A stretch of 64,000 nt of DNA from Sciurus carolinensis (taxonomy: Eukaryota; Chordata; Mammalia; Rodentia; Sciuridae). The notes under the pieces were generated by a model. That model did no database searches and had not been told where the DNA came from. It saw only the letters and a program-made list of their open reading frames with translations. The position numbers and the translations under genes are program-made. The DNA is taken from positions 144,690,057-144,754,056 of the forward strand of contig NC_062219.1 of NCBI RefSeq assembly GCF_902686445.1, given 5' to 3'. Position 1 is the first letter of the stretch. The number at the start of each line of letters is the position of its first letter. Shown here piece after piece: positions 30,997-43,539 of this stretch.

Positions 30997-33900
30997 CGGG
31001 ATGCTGGGGAGGGTAGCCGGGTCCCCTCCCCGCACTGCCAGAGTGAATAGGTAGTTGGACTGGTATTTTGTTAAGGGCACTCTGGGCACCTGATGTCGTG
31101 GCTGTTGTTTCTGGAAGGTGTTATGCTTATGCTTTAAGGAGCTGGAAGATGCTTGTGTTTTTCTGTGCAGGGAAGCTGTGCAGAGCACCTGAGAAGGCAG
31201 GTACTGGGCGGTGGGTATTTGCATCAGTTTGTGAGCGTGGAGCAGCGGGGTGCAGTTGCCAAGGGCGTTAGGGCACTGGCTAGGGAATTGCTCAAGTTAC
31301 CGGTACCTGCTCCTCTCTCAGTGGCCCCAAGTCTTGCGGTCACTCCCGTGAGATTTAGTTTGTTGCAGATCCTAAGAATGATTAATTAAGCGTGTGGTCG
31401 TGAAGACTTGCTTTTTGGGTAACTAGGAATCACCTTACATGTGGTAATGTGAAAAAAAACCAGATTCGTTTTCAGAAATACCGCTTACCGATTTAGAAGG
31501 CTATTGCACAGACTGTTAATATGATTTATCTTAATTGGGTGGGGAGATGTCATATTGATAACTGGAAAATGATCCAGCTAGTTTAATTTCATATCCAACT
31601 TAGAAAAATAATGTGTAAGTTGGAATAGGTCAGCTAGAGAACACTGCGTGGCAATGCAAAGAATTATATTTTTGCTAGAAGGTAGTTAATCAAACAGTGG
31701 CACTTGCTCATTTAGAATTGCTGTCAAGTTCATTAGAATTCTGGATATTACAGCTACTAGAAGTGTCACCATAGAGTAATTGTCTAATATTCCTTTTCCC
31801 TCTTTTGGGATTTCAACACCTGTTAGCCTGTGATTACTGGGTTTCTAAGTTCATATTTGCTAGCAATCATTAGTGATGCTACTTCATTAGAAGACTGTAG
31901 TGGAAACTAATGGATTTAAGTTGCAACAATTTGCAGATTACTTCACAATTGGGTTTGTTTTTAAACTTAATTTTACCTGCAGAGTGATTCACAGATTCTC
32001 TATTAAATACTCTTTGATGATGGTAATGAAATGGCACATTGATTAAAATGAAATGCTTCATTTTAATCTGTTTTGAGAGGGTAACCAGGAGAGAAAATAA
32101 ACATTTTCTCACTTAGGCATGAAGGTGATCAAAATATAGAAGCCTCGGCATATTCTATAGAATCAGAGTGTAGTTTCATGTTTTGTACTAAAAAATTAAT
32201 TTTGTGTTCTTTCTAATGTTCTAAGAGTACAGCTCTATTCAGATCTTGCTTCACAAATCTGCATTCAGGTACAAGGACTCTGTGCAGGCATTCAGCCAGA
32301 TGGAACCTGCACTGAGTTCTAGACTGGACATTTGTGTGAGGCCCATAGTGTGATCCCTGAAGAATGGAGATATCCAATGTTAATTTAGCACATTAAGGGC
32401 TCCTATCTTGCCTTTGCTGCCAGCTCGCACAGGCACAAGATTCAATATAGCTTTGCATCTTCAAAGCTGTATCATTTGCTGCCAAAAAATAAAGTCAGGA
32501 AACAGAAATAAACAGTCATGTATTGCATGCACTGCTTTGTTGTAGTGGTTTAATTATGGAAGCTCTGAAGTGTGAAATGAGGCTGTGTCAGTGCAGGAAG
32601 CAACAATGACCTGGCATGCTTATGTGTGTTCCTGGGATTCTGAGGAATGTGTGTCTGATTAGACAATAAAAAAACATACTATGATGTCCACCGTAGCTCT
32701 CAGGAAATGCAAATGGAAAGAGTGCTTTATGTCCGTGGTTTTGATCAGCAGCCTGGTGGAAGCAAGCAATGGCATAGACATCCTCAGGTATAAAATACAA
32801 GTCATTACTCCTGCTGTTTCACACAAAGGTCAGTCTTTCTCTGCAGTTGTAGGCTTAAGAGTCTTCATTTTCCTAGTTTCATGGTCCTAGTTTCTGGTGT
32901 AAGTTGTAAAATACAGTCTGGTAATTGTTACTGCACTCATTTTTCAACCTGAAGAATTCTGGGATTTAATTGATCAAGCACAGGTTCAAAAATAGAAAAT
33001 AAGGCGTGTTCTTCTTTAATTTTGGATTAACATTATATTTGTGTTTTGAAAGGCACTTATTTGTTACTACATAAGCCTACATGGGCAGCCTAAAGCCATG
33101 GAAGCTGCTATTTGCTGTTTCTGGGTCAACATTCTCTTGCAATTTCTAGTTGCACTGTGATAACATGATTGCTGGTTGGTGATTTAGCATCTAGTGTAAT
33201 GTGTTATAGCATTTATAAAAGCACATTTGTGAAGGATAATAGTTTTTTAATGATTTCTTCATTACCGAAACACTTAGGTTCAGATTTGTGGCTGGGGAGA
33301 AGAATGGGACCCCAAGACCACAAGGAAAACTGCTATAAATATAAGGTATTGTTAACTGACCTGCTGTGCACAGTGGGTATCGATCATAACCACTGTGCTG
33401 AGAAGAGGCACAGAGACACATGCCGTGGTGACAGGAAGTGGTGTTTAGTGGCATGGATTATTAATAATGATTGATGGAGGTTGAGAAACTACTGTATGGT
33501 CCATTTTTTTGTGTGCTCTCAATTAAAGTGAAGATGTCTCAAGCCATTTTACAAACCACAAGTGCTTAGGGAAAATGCATGCATTCATATTTTGGTGGCA
33601 TAAACATAGTTCAAGGTAGATAATTGAGTCTATTATCTGCCAGTTCTTTGTAGCAGTTACACAGTGTAGTTTTGCACACCAAATGTGGACCAAGTGTTTC
33701 CTTCTAATATTCCACATTACCTGATAGAAGTCATCTGAGCTTTCATGGATGAGAAATTGCTTATTTCCTAGTGCTATGATTATTTCTTTTATTTTATCTA
33801 TAACTCATTTTGTACAATACAGACTCAAAATTTCTCCCATGGATTAGTTTTTATCGCCCTCCCTTTTTTTTTAAGGGAAAAAGTGACCAGTTCATTTCAT

Positions 33901-34925
33901 AATGTTTCTTAAAAATGTTTATATTCTCAGACCTTAATTAAAATACGTGATTTGGTTAACTTGTAATTCAACCAGAAAAATATTAGAAACTTAGATAATT
34001 TGTAATTGTGTGCATTAAAAACATACTATAATCCTTACATTTCACATTTTGAACTTTTACAGAAATGGCATGGTGGATAGAGAAATTTGGGATCTTCTTA
34101 GGTGATTGATGGCTCATTTCCCTGTGTCTTGAACTGGATCCCTGCTTCTTCTCTTATAGGCATTTGAAAATGAAAAAACAAGAACTAAGAAACGGAGGCT
34201 TCAGTGAGCTAAGGTGTTGAGACGGGAGGTTGGTACATACATACCGAGATGCGGGGGAACGTGGTGCAGTGTCAAGGGCGGGAGGAAGAGGAACTCAGAG
34301 GCTCTGATCTTCCTTTAACAGGCCTGGTCCAGGCAATGAACCATGGTTTCTTTACCTAGTAACAGTTTGGGAGGTGGCCACTCCTACCACAGGGATGCTG
34401 GTCCTGCTCACTAACCCCCACCTTTCCTTGGACTAACAAGATGTGACTCCCTGCAATGCAGGTCAAGTGTACTTTGAATGTCGTAAACCACAAGTGAAGG
34501 GCCAAGAGCAAAGGTTTTCTGCAAGGGTCATGTAATCTAATTGTCAGGTACACGACTTTGATGATTGGAACAACGATGAAACTATAAAATAGAGCCAGGT
34601 GTTTGTGTAGCATGTATGATGTCTTTGAATGAGGAGTTGTGCTCCTGAGTACCATGGGACCTGTCTTCCTGCCCCTAGACTTCAGTCATTCAAGGCCGGC
34701 CTGCATTGTAGTTTGATCACTGTGTGATGTGTCAGGTAGTTATACCAAAGAAGAGATGTTTACTTCGGCTCTGAATTCTAAGTGTACAGTAAAAGGTTTT
34801 TGTGTGATTTTTTTCTGGCATTTTCTCTTGTTATGTATTGGTTTCCTGAGACTCTTTTGAGTATGATCATAGTTATTTTGATTTCCATCTTTTGTTTTTA
34901 ATGGATCAATCAAGCAATCATTTCA
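30791..34925. other. Repeat-poor region downstream of the CpG island
   Basis: About 4 kb in which I recognise no SINE, LINE or LTR, unlike nearly every other stretch of this length in the window. It holds no convincing exon. Another donor-like site lies at 30978/30979 (GAAG|GTGCAT). An octamer-like ATGCAAAT lies on the plus strand near 32707. The region is the best candidate for conserved intronic regulatory sequence. Confidence 0.45.
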
Positions 34926-35035
34926 GTCCCTTATGGGCCAGGCACTGTGCTAAGCACTTTACAGACAGCAGCTCATTTAGTCCTCTCAAGAACCCTACGA
35001 GGTAGACACTGTTAGGATAACAGGTATGATGTCTC
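34926..35035 (+). repeat. MIR SINE core
   Basis: 'ggccaggcactgtgctaagc', 'cagctcatttagtcctc' and 'ccctacgaggtagacactg' match the MIR core closely. Confidence 0.85.
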
Positions 35036-35648
35036 TCTGTTGCATTAACCTGAAGGTACACAGAATATATCAGAATCCTTTCCTTGTGTCAAGCAATGCA
35101 GTAAGCTTTATTTCCTGTTCACTAAGGTGTACTAAGTATAGAAATAATGGTCCTAATTATTATATCTAGGCTTTTTCCCCCCTTATTTCCCACTTTTTAA
35201 TATAAAGAAACAAAACCAAAAATCATAGAACATGGCAGATGTTTTTGTTCATATTGTGACATACACTGGTATTCTTTTCTGTACATAGAAACTAGAATAA
35301 TTTACAAAAAACATACCTCTCAAGGCAGTTGACTTGTCATTTATTACGTATATCCATATATTAAAAGGATACATATTTCCTATGGTGTTGGCCTTGCCAC
35401 CTTCACGTAAAGGCATGTTGAAAGTGTTCATTTGTGTTACCTAGTGGGGCTGTTCCTCTGGGCTCAGCTGTTCTTTCCTTGGCTACCTCTGACCTGTCCT
35501 AACAACTAAGTGATACTTCTTTTTCCTGTCTCCCTCTTTACGTGGAACTCCAGGCATGTCTTTTTTAAAAATAACTTTGCAGGTTGTGTTAAAAAAATGC
35601 ACTTAGGTATTTTTGTGCTTAGACTATAAACACTCAAGAACAACTGTC
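35036..35648. other. No recognised feature
   Basis: No gene or named repeat recognised. Confidence 0.35.
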
Positions 35649-35867
35649 GGCCAGGTGCTGTGGCGCACACCTATAATCCCAGCGACTTGAGAGGCTGGGT
35701 CAGGAGGATTGTGAGTTCAAAGCCAGGTTCAGTAAAAACGAGGTGCTAAGCAACTCAGTGAGACCCTCCCTCTAAATAGAATACAAAATAGGGCTGGGGA
35801 TGTGGCTCAGTGGTTGAGTACCCCTGAGTTCAATCCCCATTACCTGCCCCCACCCCCAAATAAAAAA
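35649..35867 (+). repeat. B1-dID SINE with imperfect target duplication
   Basis: A complete B1-dID. AAGAACAACTGTC before it (about 35636-35648) and AAGAACTGCTGTC after it (about 35868-35880) differ at two positions, so this copy is older than those with perfect duplications. Confidence 0.92.
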
Positions 35868-36509
35868 AGAACTGCTGTCTTACTTATTTCTAGTACCAAA
35901 GATAAGGTGGGCACACATGTGATCTTCTGAATTACATACTTAAAGGATGCTTTTATGTCATGAAAAATTATGGTGTTTTCACCTAATGCCAAAGTCAATA
36001 TTGTCTTAGAGTCTAAGAAAACTGACTCAAGTTCCTTCCAGTGTTATTACTTCTGTTATCTAAGTTTCAAAATGTATCATGAGGGCACTATAAAATTATT
36101 TAAAGTTTTAATTATTTGAAACATAACATTAGAAATCAAACAACAGTTATGTTTTCAGTTTGTTTGACTTTTGTAGCTCATGTTCTTAAAGGTTATAACT
36201 AAAAAACATGAAAAACTCAGACTGACTTAATTTTCTCAGCAGATATGATTAAGCTTTTGATTATTCTAGCCAAAGAGAGCAGAAAATGGAGCTTTCAAAA
36301 TAATTTACATTGTCTTTTTAATGTTCTTGTGTTTTAGCTACTACCTCCCATCTGCTCCCCACCCCGCCCCCCAAATAACACACGTTCTCATGGTCTCCAT
36401 AGAAGAATGATTAAGCATTTTAATTTCAGGGGCTTTTCTTATTTAAGCTATATAAAAAGTAGGTTAAATAATAGGTGCCTTTAAAAGCATAGTTCTGTAG
36501 TTTCTTTTA
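35868..36509. other. A/T-rich stretch, nothing recognised
   Basis: No gene or named repeat recognised. Confidence 0.35.
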
Positions 36510-36680
36510 TTGATATTGTAATAGCTTCCATTTATTGAGCATTTACTTGCTTCCAGACCTTATTAAGTGTGCTATACAAGCTATCTCTTTTGATCTTCCC
36601 AGTAACTCTTGTTTCCTCCTTTATAAAATGCTAATAAATAGCTTATCCAAGACTGCACAAAATTGGCAAATATAAAAGCA
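36510..36680 (+). repeat. MIR SINE
   Basis: 'agcttccatttattgagc', 'taagtgtgctatacaagc', 'ttttgatcttcccagtaac' fall in MIR order. Confidence 0.6.
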
Positions 36681-37423
36681 TGATTTGTGTGGATGAACCA
36701 CAGTCTGCAGTTGACTCTGATAGCTTTGTGAATCACCAGCAGAACAAGAAGACTTCCCTGCTGCAGTGGAGACGCTTTTGAGATTGTGTGTGCTTTGGAA
36801 AGGCCGCAGCCCAGGCCCGCCTGGTGGGCAGATTCAGAAAGGCAGGCCTGGTCGCCTTGGAGGGGAGGCAGTGCTCAGGAGTTAACGAGCAGAGAACACC
36901 CTTGTATGCTTCCTGTTGCAGAGGTGGGTTGGGGTCGGGTGGGAGGAGGGAGGTATCCTTAAGTTATTTTTCAAACTGAAAAAAAAATTAAGTGGAGTTA
37001 TCTTTTATCCCCTGAATTTGCCTTATTTTGCACTGTGTCCTGGATTGGGAATGAACATGGAAGTATGTGAGGGGTAAGAGATGAAAAGAAATGAAATGAA
37101 AGTAACTCAGTAAATGGAACACAGGCTGGGCTCCCCCGAGAGGTCTGAGCGCGCTCTGGTTACAGCAGAGTTCCTTCCTCCGGAGGCTGCAGGTCTGGGG
37201 CTCCGGGTCAGGGACCAGGGGAGAAGTCTTGAGAGCTGTTTTTATTTGGGTCATTCCAGCCCAACATGGGCTTCCCTGGAATTCCTTTCTTGGTAACTAC
37301 TGGGGAAAAAAGAGGAACAAGAGACTTTTAGTTCAAATCTTCACAGCATGTAGAAACTTGCTTTTATGAACACCGAGTTATTTTTGTCACCAGGAGTCTT
37401 TTTCATGTTCAAGGACAATATGA
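36681..37423. other. No recognised feature
   Basis: No gene or named repeat recognised. Short frames on both strands lack domains. Confidence 0.35.
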
Positions 37424-37510
37424 GAAGCCAGACAGCCTGGATTTGAATCCTGGATCTACCACCTTGGAGCTTGATGACCTTGGGGCAGCTTAATCTCTGT
37501 GCCTTCATTG
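37424..37510 (+). repeat. MIR SINE, left part (split)
   Basis: 'gcctggatttgaatcctgg', 'ctaccaccttggagcttg' and 'atgaccttggggcagctta' match the first half of MIR and stop at 'gtgccttcattgg'. The second half continues at 37826. Confidence 0.8.
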
Positions 37511-37514
37511 GTCA

Positions 37515-37825
37515 TTGGAGGGACTGAATACTCATGCTCTCCCCCAATCAGGATGTGGAAATTCCAACCCCCAAGATCATGGCGTTAGGCAGTGGGGCCT
37601 TTGGGAGGTCACTAGGTCATGACGGCCCCCGAGAGTTAGCTAACTCCTTCCTCCATGTGAAGACAGGGGCAAGGTGCCATCTATGAACCAGGAATTGTTC
37701 CCACCAGATACTGAATCTGCCCATACTTTGGGCTTGGACTTCCAGCTTCCAGAATTTTGGTAAGAAAAATTTTGTTGTTTCTAAGTTATCCAGTTTATGG
37801 TATTTTGTTACAGCAGAACAAACAT
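37515..37825 (+). repeat. MaLR LTR inserted in a MIR
   Basis: LTR landmarks: 'ggcagtggggcctttgggag', 'gtcactaggtcatgacgg', 'gtgccatctatgaacc', 'tggacttccagcttccag' and 'gttatccagtttatggtat'. It sits exactly between the two halves of a MIR. Confidence 0.82.
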
Positions 37826-37925
37826 ATTATCTGTAAAATGGGGAGAATAATATTTACTTTATTCAGTTGTTGTAAGGATTAAATGAATTAATATTGGTAA
37901 AGTACTTACTTATTAGTAAGGGCAA
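37826..37925 (+). repeat. MIR SINE, right part (split)
   Basis: 'atctgtaaaatggggagaat', 'gttgttgtaaggattaaatg' and 'ggtaaagtacttacttatt' are the MIR second half in the same orientation as 37424-37510. Confidence 0.8.
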
Positions 37926-39189
37926 GTTTTGTGCACAGGAAGTTAATACTTAATTTATTACAGGTAAAAATAAAAATCCAATTTTCTTTAGGCCATTAAC
38001 TTACACATCTTATCGTTCTGTTTACATACCTGGTAAATACGAATATCACCTTTACTTTTTCTTTGACTAATCTCTTATTCAAACTGAACAGGTTTAATTC
38101 CTCAAATGATCAGTTTTATTTATAATCTTAGTTAAATTTAAACCCTTAAATATTTTTAATTGCAAATATAAATTTGATGTATTTGATTTTCCATTAAAAA
38201 ATCAGATACAATTGGGCAGATTTATGACTCAAATATTAATAAAACTTTCTCCAATATTAGCTCAAATTCCTTTGAATATTCCATCACTTATTAAATTAAT
38301 ATTGTCTAGACACAAATACGCATAAGCATTTCAATCTAAATAAATCATGTCTACCTACAACCTATCACACATTTTAAATTAGAATCATAAGACTAATCTG
38401 TCAGTGTAATGTCAGGTTCTTCTAAACACTAAAAGCATGACAGTCATTCACAGACTGTACCATTTGATAGAAAACATAATTCTAAACTTTTCTAAAAATA
38501 TGAATATGCATCTGATTTTTTTTTCACCATTTCTGTGTTAATTCTAAATGAATTCTAATTCTCTGAATTGGAAAGTCATTTACCTACTAGAAGGAGGCTG
38601 ATCATCTCAGGGGATCTGAAGGTACCAGTCCGGGTGACCTTTAGTTACCAGACTATTCCATATTGATTTGAAGTTGTGGCTTGACTATTTTTTATTAAGA
38701 CTGGTTGCTTAATGATCACAGATTTAAGGCTCGAATGCTGCATTTGGGTTGCATACGTGGTGGATGATCTTCTTCTGACATTGATGGGCAGGCTTGGCTC
38801 TTCTGTGGTCACCATAACAACCGACAACCCCAAACCATGTTTTCACATAGTATTTGTTTTTTAATCCTTGACTGGAATTGTCTAATATGTAGTGTTAAAT
38901 TTGGGGTAGCCATGTTAAAAAAAAAGTAATTTTATTTAACCCTGTATATCTAAAATACTTTTAATATGTAGTCAGTATAGAATGATTAATGAGCTAATCA
39001 ACTTTCTTCTTTTATTTGCACAGTCTTGAAAATCTGGTGTGTATTTTACACTTACAGAACATCTCAATCTCAATGTTAAGTTATTAGCAGTTAAAATGAG
39101 ATAGAGTTGTACCAAAACAGCAACATTGTATTTGAAGGAAAAATGTTTTTCTTTGCTTCAGTTTCTAAATTTAAGTTCATTGAAATTCA
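37926..39189. other. A/T-rich stretch, nothing recognised
   Basis: Very A/T-rich at 37960-38560. No gene or named repeat recognised. Confidence 0.35.
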
Positions 39190-39300
39190 ATAAAATTAGA
39201 ATTGCAGTTCCTCAGCTGCACACGCCACAGGTCAGGAGCCCAGTGGCCCAGTGTAGCTGGTGGCTTCCATGTTGAATAGTACAGCCCGGATGCTGGGTTC
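39190..39300. repeat. hAT-type DNA transposon relic, tentative
   Basis: 'attgcagttcctcagctgc', 'gtagctggtggcttccatg' and 'ttgaatagtacagcccgg' resemble an old non-autonomous hAT end with 'agtggctaccatattggacag'. Confidence 0.45.
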
Positions 39301-40029
39301 ACCCTGACTCCCCACCATGGTTTCCAAGGGCTGCAGGCGGTGCCCCACTGCTGCTTCAGAGGTCTTCTGCCACTCAGTTGGATTCTGCTCTTCTTTAGCT
39401 TACAGTTTCCCGCATAGGTTCAGTGACATCTGATTGGCTTCAAAGTCATTTCACTGTTATTTCATTAGATCCACATATTCCAGACTTTTGCTTGTTTTTT
39501 GGAATGATGTCTCCAATGGTTCTTTTTATTTGTTTCCAACAGTTGGCAGTAGTTCCAGGGGAAGTACAGTGGGTAAGTTGATGCCATCTGTTTCCTCATG
39601 AGTAGTTTGACTTTCAGAGAGGACTGTGGAGACTTAAGTGTAATCTGTGTGTGAGCTCAACGGCTTATGGGCAGTCCTGCTCCATTTTTCTACTCTGTTC
39701 CTAGTTTGTTATCCTATTAACTGTTTCTTGTCTTCTTCACTCTCCTTAGACCTATATCCTTCTCCCTCCTCACCCTCTGCAGATGATCTGGTTCTAGAGA
39801 ACTTCAGGCGTCTGCCACCCCACCTGCTTCTGAGCCCATTCATGCCACCGTCTCTCATGGGACCGGATGTGGCTGAGTCTTCTCTGGTGCCACCTCCTCT
39901 ACCTACATGGTCATTGTGCAACTTCCCCTCTTGCCCATTAATGAGCAGTGGGCTTTGTGTCATTAATTCCTCCCAACTGTTGGACCATTTCCATCAGTTT
40001 CCAAACTACAACCTTAGGAGCTATAACAC
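39301..40029. other. No supported gene
   Basis: A 154-codon plus frame at 39647-40111 runs into the following L1 and shows no domain, so it is not supported. The C/T-rich stretch at 39700-39990 may be an old LINE fragment that I cannot name. Confidence 0.3.
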
Positions 40030-40900
40030 TGGCCGTCTTAAAAAACAACAATATATATCACAATTTCTTTATCTACTCATCTGTCGATGGACAGCTACGC
40101 TGGTTCCATAGTTTGCTATTGTGAATTGTGCTGCTATAAACATGGGTATGCATGTATCACTATAATATGATGTCTTTAATTCTTCAGGATAAATACTGAG
40201 GAGTGTTAATAACTGGGTCACAAGGTGGTTTCATGTCTAGTCTTTTGAGGAACTTCCATACTGATTTCTATAATGGTTAAATACTCACTTACAGTTCCAC
40301 TAAGAGTGTAAAAATATTCCTCTTTCTCCATCCACTCCAGCATTTATTATTTGTATTCTTGATGGCTGCCATTCTGATTGGTACGAGATGAAATCTCAGT
40401 GTAGTTTTGATTTGCATTTCCCTGATTGCTGATGATGTTAAATATTTTTTTATTTACTTGTAGGTCATTTGTATTTCTTTTGAGAAAATATGTTCAATTA
40501 ATTTGCCCATTTATTAATTGGGTTATTTGGTTTTTGATGTTAAGTTTTTTGAGCTCTTTACATAGTCTAGATATTAGCCCTGTGTTAGAAGAGTGGTTAG
40601 CAAAGATCCTCTCCGTTTCTGTAGGTTCATTCTTCACATGCCTAATTGTTTCCTTTACTACACAGAAACTTTTAAATTTGATGTCATCCTATTATTAGCT
40701 CATGCATTATTTCCTGAACTTGGGGTCCTGTTGAGAAAGTCAGCCTTTTTGCTGGTTGACGCCTACATTTTTGTTCAGCTTCTGCACCATTTCTCTGCTC
40801 TCCTTTATAGCGATACTTCTGGCTAGGTGTTCATACCCTCTCCTCTGCGACAAGGGCTTTGGAGTAACTGCTTCCTTGAGGTAGCCAGGATTGGTTCCCT
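40030..40900 (-). mobile_element. L1 ORF2 fragment, minus orientation
   Basis: Reverse-strand ORF2 landmarks: 'ctttatctactcatctgtcg', 'gctattgtgaattgtgctgc', 'ctccatccactccagcattt', 'tgatttgcatttccctgatt', 'tgaacttggggtcctgttg'. Frames are broken. It ends near 40900 in unclassified sequence. Confidence 0.85.
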
Positions 40901-41779
40901 GTCTTCGTCTTACCCAGCCTTTTAGTAACATTTGCCAGTTGGTCAGTACCTCCTTGAAAGATTGCCTTCACCTGGTGTATCATTAGATTGCCTTAGTAGA
41001 ACTGTGTTACAGAGCACCTTAAACTGGGTACTCAGTTGAGTCCTCTGCTTGCACGTCACAGGTCAGCTGCATTTCTGCTGATCTGGGGGAGCTTAGCTGG
41101 GTGTCTCTGCTCCAGGCCGTGTTTCATCTGGCACTGACTCCAGGCCATGGACTGGGTTCATATCCACCCCTTTGTATTTGATCTGGGACTCAGAGCACAA
41201 GGACCATAGTCACTCTGGGAATGCTCTTGTCACAGCAGGTTATTGGGGTAAAGGTAAAGTCAGATCCCGTAGGCACATGGGAGTCTCTCATCTTGCCACT
41301 AGCACACCTGCTGACCAGAGACGTTCAGAGCCGGGCCATCAGGGGCAGGCAGGCACACTCCGTTCACCACTGGAAAGGAAGGGAGTGAATGTCTGCTGAA
41401 CAGTCATTTAGTGCATCGCACTTGGACGCCGGGACGCCTCCCTGTCTTTGATTCTCTGCCCACTTCCCTGCTTCTCTGCTTAGTGGCCTTGGCTGGTTCC
41501 TCCAGATCTTGAGAACATTGCAGCCTGGAGTTCAGCCTTTGTACCCTTTCTTTTCTTTGTCTGCCCCTGTTTCCTAGTAATTTCATTTTGTCTCATGACT
41601 TTAATATGCTGACGAATATCAAATTTTTATTTCCGGCCTAAAATTCTTCCCTAATTCCACTCACGTCCACTCAGGTGGCTAAGTAGGCAGCTCCTTCTCA
41701 ACACAGAAAAGTGAACTGCTGATTCCTGTAGCAATGCACGCTGCTCCTAGTTTTGCCCAGGTTAGTGAGTGACAGCTTC
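40901..41779. other. Unclassified, probably old repeats
   Basis: The stretch 40960-41390 has the look of an old LTR or its internal part, but I cannot assign it. No gene is supported. Confidence 0.3.
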
Positions 41780-42065
41780 ATTCTCTCTGTTGCTGAGGCC
41801 TTAACTTTGGAATCATCCTTGACTTCTCTTTTCCTCCCCACACTTCAGATGGAAATCACATCTGTCAACTCTGCCTTCGAATGTGCCCTTTCTCACCTGC
41901 TCCACCACCACTACCCTAGTGCCATCTACTGTGGATTCCCTTTTATTTTATAGCAGGTACCTTCTAACTGGCCTCCCACCTCTGACCTTGACACCTGCAG
42001 TCTGTTTGCCAGAACAATCTTTTGAACCTTAAATCAGATACTACTGCTTCCTTGCTCTGAAGACT
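41780..42065 (+). repeat. L2 LINE fragment
   Basis: 'ttctaactggcctcccacc', 'acctgcagtctgtttgcc', 'agaacaatcttttgaacc', 'ttaaatcagatactactgc' and 'cttgctctgaagactccaa' match, in order, the conserved C-terminal part of the L2 ORF region. Confidence 0.6.
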
Positions 42066-43539
42066 CCAAGGCCAAAAGAAAACAAGAGGTGGGGATTGGG
42101 AACATGGGCATAATTTGGTTTACATTTGAGAAATAGTTTTCCAGGTGGAGAATGGGTAGTAAAGGCACAGAGTGGCAGCAGGGAGACTTGCTGGCAGCCG
42201 GCCGCAGTGGTCTCATTTGGAGGGATTGTGCTGTTGCAGTTGCAATTTTACATAGACTTAGGTGATTTTTTGTTTGATATTGTCCTCACTGAACTGTGAG
42301 ACAGTATCTGCATTTGCTTAATATTGTAGTCCCAGTGTTTAGTCCTGAGTCTGGCACCACAGGGCCCTCAGTCACCTGGTCTTGGGATGACTATGTAAGT
42401 ATCATGAGAAAAGCAGTGAAGAGCATATGGTCCCCGTATCTTGATATAACCGTCCATTCTGTGCTTTCCTTACATGACACATAGAAGATAGATGTACAAT
42501 GTTACAGCTGGCAGGAAAAATCAAAGTCAGAATATTTATTCAGGTAGTCTGATTAGTGTTTCTAACTCCTTCACTCTGATTCTGACCTGGAGCCACTGCA
42601 AATGACATATTAATAAGTGGAAGGTATTTTCATGGGAAATGTATCAGAAGATTTGCTTGTCAAAAAGGATAACATGTTGATTATAACCTTGTGACATCAC
42701 CAAAACCATTGGAATGGTTAATCATGATAATGTCTGGGAAGAAAAGGTACTCAGCATTATCTTACACTGAACACATACAAAAGTTGTTTTAAAACATTTG
42801 ATATTTCAAAAATAAGACATTGTTCTGTGATTTATTTCAGACCTCATTCACTGTAGTGGGGCATTAGAAATGGATCATGCTGTTGATTGATGCAATTTTG
42901 ATAAGAAACTAGCAACATGACAATTAAATCTTTTTCCTTTCCCTGTCTTTATAGGCAATGATGGAAGAGTTTGAAATCTTCAAAGAATGCCTATTTCAAT
43001 AGTGGGACACATAATTAGGAGAAGCTTAAAGCATTTTAGAGTTCAGAATTATATGTGGACTGAAATTCAATTATTCTTTGGCCTGTAGTAAATTTAAATG
43101 ACTTGATTATGAACCTCTAGTCATGGTCAGTTTTTCTGCCAAAGAAAGTCAGCTTAAAAACAGGGAGAATTTAGACAGCTTGTGTAAAAGTCTCAAGGTC
43201 GCAGAGGTTACAGACTGGCATCTGGTCATCATGCTAGAATGTACCATGATGGTCATGAGATGATGCTGTGGGAACCTGAATCTAAGGATGGCTTAGGAAT
43301 AATTAATATCTATGCGGAACGAAGGAGAATCCAGCAGACAGACAGCTATGTGGTGTGAGTAGTGGGGGTGTGACTGGCGCAGTTGGCAGTGGCCAGGTAA
43401 AGCAGGGGCATGTGGTTGGATCTGAGCTTAGAAGACCTCTGGGTGCTGCAGGCAAATTCAGAATCACATGCTTTACCTGTTTTGCTCTATGCAGCATGTG
43501 CAGGCATAAGAGAGCACTACTATTATTTTTAGTTAAATT
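42066..43539. other. No recognised feature
   Basis: About 1.5 kb without a named repeat or supported exon. Confidence 0.35.

Noticed and set aside
39647..40111. 154-codon plus frame
   Set aside because: It runs into a reverse-oriented L1 and has no domain. A hydrophobic start in C/T-rich DNA is expected by chance.
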